This document shows positions 63,701-64,000 of a stretch of DNA of 64,000 nt, in pieces. Made by a program: the position numbers and the translations under genes. The stretch is taken from contig CP136062.1 of NCBI GenBank assembly GCA_032622095.1, positions 151,896,875-151,960,874 of the forward strand, in the 5' to 3' direction. This DNA is from Siphonodentalium dalli. Its lineage: Eukaryota; Mollusca; Scaphopoda; Gadilida; Siphonodentaliidae. The notes under the pieces were generated by a model. That model searched no databases, was not told where the DNA came from, and saw only the letters and a list, made by a program, of their open reading frames with translations. Numbering within the stretch: position 1 is the stretch's first letter; each line of letters starts with the position of its first letter.

Positions 63701-63963
63701 TCTCATAGCAGTTGAGGCCAAAGCAGAATGAGGTTCCCAGAGGGCGAATTTGGTGATGCTAGCCCACTGTGCGTGATAGTGTCACTAAATTCACCCTCTG
63801 GGGACCTAATTCTGCAAATATCAGACACACTATATCCAGGCTTGTTGATAATCCCGATCTCTATCTTTGTAGGTGAAGGAACACATCGATACGACCATCG
63901 ATTCCCTCAAGCGATGTGCCCACTGTGGGCAGGAGATGAGGATGCCCACGCTGTCATGTTTTG
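51632..63963 (+). CDS. INTS8: Integrator complex subunit 8, N-terminal exons 1-7 (continues beyond window)
   Basis: Exons: 51632-51755, 57264-57398, 58548-58665, 60039-60185, 60914-60979, 61442-61502, 63873-63963. All junctions have GT/AG and consistent phases, giving about 247 residues of a family near 1000. The chain resembles INTS8: TWFEFVLNENLLENHL, DPEPVQLIKLFLQEA, ALRLLALKTAAFLRWNLHVL, then FALQLYHRWCALLIVKSSYQ. INTS8 is a nuclear, mostly helical subunit of Integrator, which cleaves snRNA and paused mRNA transcripts. Its WFEF motif (residues 22-25 here) is needed to recruit PP2A. An in-frame TGA five codons upstream of the ATG supports the start. Exon 2 has a Ser/Asn/Asp-rich insert (NGSSKSNGNSESNGDDD). 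Introns hold TTAA MITEs and an exon-duplicating array. Confidence 0.9.
51785..52266. mobile_element. TTAA MITE, family C copy with unusual middle
   Basis: TTAA at both ends; left CCCTTCCATGACGTGAGCTT, right GCAGCTCCCTTCATGAAAGGG. One full palindrome at 51830-51900 and a shortened one (51929-51970). A further ~200-bp segment (52010-52215) with higher G+C, including CGCTTCGTCCCGCTAGCTAG, is absent from other copies. Confidence 0.65.
52528..52657. mobile_element. MITE-like foldback, family F copy 9 (short form)
   Basis: AAGCAGAATGAGATTATTGG and GGGGATCTCATTCTGCAAAT with ACACACTATATATCCAGGCTT. The left outer tip is lost. It is in INTS8 intron 1. Confidence 0.55.
52784..52846. repeat. 30-bp tandem duplication
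   Basis: TATACGCTCTTATAAGCATG with TTTATGGACC occurs twice in direct succession. Confidence 0.8.
53148..54664. mobile_element. 1.5-kb terminal-inverted-repeat element
   Basis: GGCCAAATAAAAAAGATAAT with ATGTTTCCG at the left is mirrored at the right (54635-54664). The flanks on both sides read TTA, consistent with a 2-3-bp duplication. ACCGACCCTAA blocks lie just inside both ends. A family L element is nested at 53619-53952. No transposase frame. Confidence 0.55.
53619..53952. mobile_element. family L inverted-repeat element copy 2
   Basis: Ends AAAGGGGTACTGAATCTG / GATTCAGGGTACAGTACCCCTTT then TTAA-like ends. Arms contain CAACAAATGAATGAATTTGAG-like sequence and meet at TTATATGACTGGAGTCATAAATT. 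Confidence 0.65.
54990..55660 (+). repeat. dispersed repeat, family N copy 2, split by a TTAA MITE
   Basis: GGGAGAAGTCACTTCTCTC, CATCACCCTTCTACGATCCA and TAGAGCCCATTTATAAAACC are the reverse complement of 470-735. The family A element at 55192-55579 sits within it. Confidence 0.5.
55192..55579. mobile_element. TTAA-flanked MITE, family A copy 2
   Basis: TTAA at both ends; CCCTTTACCCAACAAACCGG / CAGAACG..TGTTGGGTAAAGGG. Two shared palindromes (55345-55414 and 55482-55551). It is in INTS8 intron 1. Confidence 0.8.
55682..55806. repeat. 20-bp minisatellite, six copies
   Basis: Unit CTTGTTAGGCTGGTCCCCTG, with one unit short by one base. Confidence 0.9.
56812..57000. mobile_element. long-hairpin element, family G copy 3
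   Basis: ACAGTAATGCTCTAAGTAAT to its inverse, with CAGAATTATGGGTAAATTTT arms. The centre is shortened, lacking one copy of TTGTTGCCATTCATCG. It lies 264 bp before INTS8 exon 2. Confidence 0.7.
57264..57398 (+). CDS. INTS8: INTS8 exon 2
   Basis: Acceptor TTTTTTAACAG, donor CTG G|GTAAGC. The split aspartate codon gives KYPDPEPVQLIKLF across the junction, which matches the conserved PxPVQLI region of INTS8. Confidence 0.9.
57519..57919. mobile_element. TTAA-flanked MITE, family A copy 3
   Basis: TTAA at both ends and CCCTTTACCCAACAAACCGG / TGTTGGGCAAAGGG. Two palindromes (57668-57742, 57820-57889). It sits in INTS8 intron 2. Confidence 0.8.
58195..58470. repeat. degenerate direct repeat, about 160-bp unit, two copies
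   Basis: GATCGTGTTCATATTTTAT, CAGGTTTATGATGCCACACT and CCTCAC.TG.ATAGT recur once with changes. A CTGTCCATCTGTC run precedes it. INTS8 intron 2. Confidence 0.5.
58548..58665 (+). CDS. INTS8: INTS8 exon 3
   Basis: Acceptor TTTATTGCAG, donor CAAGG|GTGAGT. It reads DNQEAIDEKRMKNYNVKALR then LLALKTAAFLRWNLHVLDQ, the first long helix pair of the family. Confidence 0.9.
59549..60038 (+). repeat. INTS8: 98-bp tandem array duplicating a 3' splice site and the start of INTS8 exon 4
   Basis: ATTACCACCAGT starts at 59647, 59745, 59843, 59941 and 60039, exactly 98 bp apart. The fifth copy is the true exon. A diverged older copy precedes them from about 59549. Each unit has intron sequence (TTAATCTTAAATGTTTTA), an acceptor (TTGTAG or TTACAG) and 23 codons of exon 4 up to EKESVT, then TAA in frame. 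Units differ by only one to four bases. Confidence 0.92.
60039..60185 (+). CDS. INTS8: INTS8 exon 4 (last copy of a 98-bp array)
   Basis: The acceptor ACATTGTAG is one of five near-identical ones. Only this copy continues without a stop, through EKEAESVKTSQPELSTF to FALQLYHRW and the donor GATG|GTATGT. The earlier copies hit an in-frame TAA after EKESVT. Confidence 0.88.
60205..60698. mobile_element. MITE-like foldback, family F copy 10 (long form)
   Basis: AAGTCTGCAAATAGTGTGTC at the left; CCTCATTCTTCAAATGTCAG at the right. The middle has the GGGGATATAGAAACTGAA and CCTAGAATCAGATTGAAGTT blocks. It begins 20 bp after the exon 4 donor of INTS8. Confidence 0.65.
60914..60979 (+). CDS. INTS8: INTS8 exon 5
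   Basis: Acceptor CTTGACAG, donor AAGG|GTATGT. It completes the W codon of YHRW and reads CALLIVKSSYQVRPTRGPFT, like the RWAI..IV.SSF region of the family. Confidence 0.88.
61442..61502 (+). CDS. INTS8: INTS8 exon 6
   Basis: Acceptor TTCTCACCAG, donor GAT|GTAAGT. It encodes AYPNDPNNLAIAKTESIITD in frame and ends in phase 0. Confidence 0.8.
61716..61971. mobile_element. TTAA-flanked MITE, family A copy 4 (short form)
   Basis: TTAA at both ends, TIR CCCTTTACCCAACA. It has a single shared palindrome at 61746-61814: 33-bp perfect arms with a 3-base loop, the cleanest copy in the window. Confidence 0.8.
62035..62137. repeat. 36-bp tandem repeat, about three copies
   Basis: TTGATTGAGGGCGCTAACAA with GATAGAGTTCTCCCCC, repeated with the third unit shortened. 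Confidence 0.75.
62200..62360. repeat. dispersed repeat, family M copy
   Basis: ATATTAATTGATAGAAGCTT, GGACAGGTGTCTTTGATTCA, TTTTATACCGTGGAATCTAT and ACCATCTTTAAT match the other family M copies. Confidence 0.5.
62739..63113. mobile_element. TTAA-flanked MITE, family A copy 5
   Basis: TTAA at both ends and matching TIRs. The first palindrome (62890-62960) is complete; the second lost most of its 3' arm (CGACCTATGCATTGGCACAG). INTS8 intron 6. Confidence 0.78.
63147..63306. repeat. 79-80-bp tandem duplication
   Basis: ATCAAGGGATGTGATATTTC through GGGCTCCACATGTAC is present twice with no changes noticed, indicating a recent event. Confidence 0.85.
63333..63414. mobile_element. TTAA MITE fragment, family C right end
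   Basis: CTCGCATATATATTAAGAGA with ATGCACTAGCACAG and AGGAAGATCCATTCATGGAAGGG then TTAA. Confidence 0.5.
63488..63844. mobile_element. MITE-like foldback, family F copy 11
   Basis: The right end ACACACTATATCCAGGCTTG is intact and ends 28 bp before INTS8 exon 7. The left end is eroded, starting within ATCATCACTAAATTCAACCT. Confidence 0.6.
63873..63963 (+). CDS. INTS8: INTS8 exon 7
   Basis: Acceptor CTTTGTAG, donor TTTG|GTATGC. It reads VKEHIDTTIDSLKRCAHCGQ then EMRMPTLSCF. The preceding 29 bp separate it from a family F element. The gene runs on beyond the window edge. Confidence 0.8.
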
Positions 63964-64000
63964 GTATGCCGATTAAAGGTTCTGAGCACGTCGACCTGTG

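Noticed and set aside
1-64000. Integrated virus, retrotransposon with reverse transcriptase, or bacterial-type defence system
   Set aside because: No reverse transcriptase, integrase, capsid, polymerase or defence-protein motifs were found on either strand.

Overview
This is AT-rich eukaryotic genomic DNA with spliced genes, long introns and a dense load of short transposable elements. No bacterial, phage or viral gene system is visible. Two animal genes are recognisable by protein sequence (RPRD1 and INTS8). A tRNA-derived SINE with a GACGTTAAAC-type tail, Helitron-like elements with GTCT microsatellites and internal tandem repeats, and abundant TTAA-flanked miniature elements together suggest a marine invertebrate, most likely a mollusc. 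That assignment is inference from repeat style and cannot be proved from this window alone.

Gene layout. (1) 1245-1397 (+): last coding exon of an RPRD1A/B-type RNA polymerase II CTD-binding protein; the rest lies upstream of the window. (2) 14811-16247 (-): an uninterrupted 478-codon frame for an unrecognised, probably disordered Ser/Asp-rich protein. (3) 33540-33775 (+): a possible orphan terminal exon. (4) 36154-48016 (-): a seven-exon gene that I assembled from splice sites with all phases compatible. It encodes 386 residues: a CxxC...CxxCH zinc-binding-like module, an F-box split across two exons, and a UBE2D/E-like UBC fold with glycine at the position of the catalytic cysteine. (5) 51632-63963 (+, continues beyond the window): the first seven exons of Integrator subunit 8 (INTS8), including the WFEF motif. 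Genes 4 and 5 are divergent. The 3.6 kb between their start codons holds a compound nested inverted repeat.

Both multi-exon genes carry a tandem array that duplicates a splice junction. In the F-box/UBC gene, an 84-bp unit (28 codons of the UBC exon plus its 5' splice site) is repeated into the following intron. In INTS8, a 98-bp unit (intron end, 3' splice site and 5' part of exon 4) is repeated upstream of the true exon. These arrays and the F-box/pseudo-E2 fusion are the most interesting observations.

Elsewhere the window is mostly non-autonomous elements. There are several TTAA-flanked families with CCC...GGG ends (piggyBac-like MITEs). Three of these families share the same ~69-bp near-perfect palindrome. 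Other families are an abundant foldback family with TIR CAAGCCT(G/T)(C/G)AAATAGTG, long hairpin families, a hAT-like element with a perfect 8-bp target duplication, two head-to-tail Helitron-like elements, and minisatellites. 2.4-5.5 kb, 16.7-18.1 kb, 22.5-23.8 kb, 37.6-38.4 kb and 45.6-47.0 kb hold little that I can name. Repeat edges are approximate unless a TTAA, TSD or terminal match is stated.
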